The notes under the pieces were generated by a model, which did no database searches, was not told where the DNA came from, and saw only the letters and a list, made by a program, of their open reading frames with translations. A stretch of 6,836 nt of DNA from positions 1 to 6,836 of the forward strand of contig JAPLFT010000221.1 in assembly GCA_026390535.1 (NCBI GenBank), written 5' to 3'. The DNA comes from Pseudomonadota bacterium (GTDB taxonomy: Bacteria > Bdellovibrionota > JAFGOL01). Numbering within the stretch: the stretch's first letter is position 1; each line of letters opens with the position of its first letter. Position numbers and translations under genes: made by a program. Below, piece after piece: positions 5,543-6,836 of the stretch.

Positions 5543-6243
5543 AATTTTACTCTTTTTAAGATTGAATGAAGGAGCCTGATCTCGTTGGTGGACAGTTTGT
5601 TTATCATGTCCTTTATCTTGGCCATCACCCGTTTGCTGTCCCTATTATCAATAAACTCCATTTTATTCAAGAGTTCTCTGACATTCTCGTTAAGAATGCC
5701 TGCCTGTCCCATATCAAGCTTTTTGGCGGTTTTTACCTGTTTTTTGGCCGAAAGTACATAAGCACGCTTATATTCATAAAGAACCACAGCGACTGCAGTA
5801 GGTAGGCTAAGGGAGTTATCTATTATATCGGGATCTACTGTTACTATATGGTCACAAATATTCAGGTCCTCTGTGGTAAGGCCGGAGGATTCTCCTCCAA
5901 AAACGAATTTTATTTTTTTATCCACATGGAACCTGGATATAAAATCGTATAGACCGCTGAGCATTATTGGATAACTTCTTTTTTTCCCTATACGTCGTGA
6001 AAACCCAAAAAGCACCGTTCCTTTATCCTTTATGTCCTCCAGATTTTTGACAATCTTTGCGGATTCAAGAATATCCCTGCCAAACAGTGAGAATTTAACA
6101 GCATCCATGCTGTTCCAGCTTTCACATGGTCTTACAAGTGTAAGTTCTTTATATCCGGAGCAGGACATAGTACGCACGACACTACCTATATTCATGGGAT
6201 ATTTAAGATCAGCGACTACAATCCCTATCTCACGCTTTTTCAT
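5539..6243 (-). CDS. trmJ: SpoU-family RNA 2'-O-methyltransferase, TrmJ-like
   Basis: A 234-residue SPOUT (trefoil-knot) methyltransferase that uses S-adenosylmethionine to methylate a ribose 2'-OH. Motif 1 is 'P.NIGSVVRT' (residues 16-25, with Asn18 and the catalytic-type Arg24). Motif 2 is FVFGGESSGLTTEDL (113-127, Glu118). Motif 3 is 'SLSLPTAVAVVLYE' (144-157), which forms the knot and cofactor pocket. The C-terminal part, with 'MEFIDNRDSKRVMAKI' (195-210) and 'STNEIRLLHSILKRV' (218-232), resembles the C-terminal helical extension of TrmJ, which methylates nucleotide 32 of some tRNAs. TrmJ is therefore favoured over TrmH, TrmL or RlmB, but target RNA cannot be proven from sequence. The gene overlaps both neighbours by 4 bases (ATGA). 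The Shine-Dalgarno is poor, so translation is probably coupled to the glycosyltransferase gene. Confidence 0.82.
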   Translation of the reverse strand: MKKREIGIVVADLKYPMNIGSVVRTMSCSGYKELTLVRPCESWNSMDAVKFSLFGRDILESAKIVKNLEDIKDKGTVLFGFSRRIGKKRSYPIMLSGLYDFISRFHVDKKIKFVFGGESSGLTTEDLNICDHIVTVDPDIIDNSLSLPTAVAVVLYEYKRAYVLSAKKQVKTAKKLDMGQAGILNENVRELLNKMEFIDNRDSKRVMAKIKDMINKLSTNEIRLLHSILKRVKL

Positions 6244-6836
6244 TTTTTTATTAATTTATATCCCTTGTACTCAAAAAATCTTATTCCTGTAAGTTTTTCG
6301 AACAGATCGGACAGCCAATACCTGAATTCCCTATATGATGATATCCCGGACTTATAATCAAACGTCCAGTCCTGTTTTTTTAACCTCTCTTTCATAACAG
6401 AGGGATGAGTGCCCTTGAATTTTTTTAAGCCATATTGAGTAGATCTATATTCCAGATTTTTATTTTCTTCGTCTTTTTTATCACCGTGCCAAAGCCTGTC
6501 CATAGCTATGGTCTTGGTCCTCATTGACTCAATCGGCCTTACCCAGCCGTAGTGATATACTTTAGCCCCAGTGTAAGCCACAGAAATTTTACTTTCATCC
6601 TTATACCTGAAGCCCTGAGCATCCGCAAACGACATAATATCCTTTTTATTCCTTATTATCCTGATCTCATTCCTGTACCAATTTCTGGCAGCGGCAACAC
6701 AATCATATGAACCGTAAAAATGTATATAATCAAAGAGCAAGCCGTTCACTCTTTTATCGGCAAAATTACCGGTCATGGATTTTTTTATCTTGTCATAATC
6801 CTGCTCGCTGATTACTTCATCAGCCTGTATATAAAA
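6240..6836 (-). CDS. Family 2 glycosyltransferase, C-terminal part (5' end outside window)
   Basis: The reading frame is open to the window edge, giving 198 residues. The Met at 6774-6776 is not the likely start, because the 20 codons before it read FYIQADEVISEQDYDKIKKS, a recognisable part of GT2 proteins. 'YIQADE' corresponds to the acidic, metal- and nucleotide-sugar-binding (DxD-like) region of the GT-A fold. Further on are 'GSYDCVAAARNWYRNEIRIIR' (fragment residues about 43-63) and HYGWVRP (about 95-101), a His-containing motif typical of this GT2 subgroup. It probably transfers a sugar from a nucleotide-sugar donor to a surface glycan or lipid; donor and acceptor are unknown. The donor-binding N-terminus is missing. 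It ends with ATGA overlapping the methyltransferase gene. Confidence 0.8.
   Translation of the reverse strand, partial: FYIQADEVISEQDYDKIKKSMTGNFADKRVNGLLFDYIHFYGSYDCVAAARNWYRNEIRIIRNKKDIMSFADAQGFRYKDESKISVAYTGAKVYHYGWVRPIESMRTKTIAMDRLWHGDKKDEENKNLEYRSTQYGLKKFKGTHPSVMKERLKKQDWTFDYKSGISSYREFRYWLSDLFEKLTGIRFFEYKGYKLIKK

Noticed and set aside
5566..6292. Plus-strand open frames opposite the methyltransferase gene
   Set aside because: The opposite strand has all three SPOUT motifs in one frame. These plus-strand frames show no domain or start signal.
6240..6776. A complete 178-residue protein starting at the ATG at 6774-6776
   Set aside because: The same frame is open to the window edge and the upstream codons read FYIQADEVISEQD, a glycosyltransferase segment. 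The Met is internal and the gene is partial.

Overview
The window is an AT-rich bacterial segment coding almost entirely on the minus strand, with one short plus-strand gene end at the far left. The strongest taxonomic clue is a large secreted protein with a type A C-terminal sorting domain of the type IX secretion system (T9SS). That system is found mainly in Bacteroidota and related FCB-group lineages, so an FCB-type organism is likely. The genus cannot be read from the sequence, and an uncultured relative is possible.

Layout, read in the direction of transcription (right to left). A tightly packed housekeeping operon occupies about 6836 to 3989: the C-terminal part of a family 2 glycosyltransferase (cut by the window edge), a TrmJ-like SpoU RNA methyltransferase, an unrecognised acidic 153-residue protein, a damaged elongation factor P gene, and a PlsC-type acyltransferase. 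Neighbouring genes overlap by 4 bases (ATGA) or are 1 base apart, so they are probably co-transcribed and translationally coupled. After a 111-base gap comes a second, secreted-protein unit. It holds a 921-residue T9SS cargo protein (seven propeller-like repeats, four chitobiase-C-terminal-like repeats, sorting domain) and, 38 bases further on, a 327-residue secreted WG-repeat protein. The WG gene ends tail-to-tail with a plus-strand gene, of which only a thioredoxin-like C-terminal tail is inside the window; the two stop codons overlap.

The most notable observation is in efp. Domain I and the start of domain II are well preserved, including the PGKG loop with its modifiable lysine. The reading frame then runs into 23 unrelated residues and stops. 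The genuine EF-P C-terminal tail (IKVNTETGEYVER) lies immediately downstream in the +1 frame. Roughly 70 to 80 residues of domains II and III are missing and the junction is out of frame. This is either an internal deletion that makes efp a pseudogene or an assembly error. I see no transposase, phage gene, CRISPR array, tRNA or rRNA, and no clear candidate for an undescribed multi-gene system.
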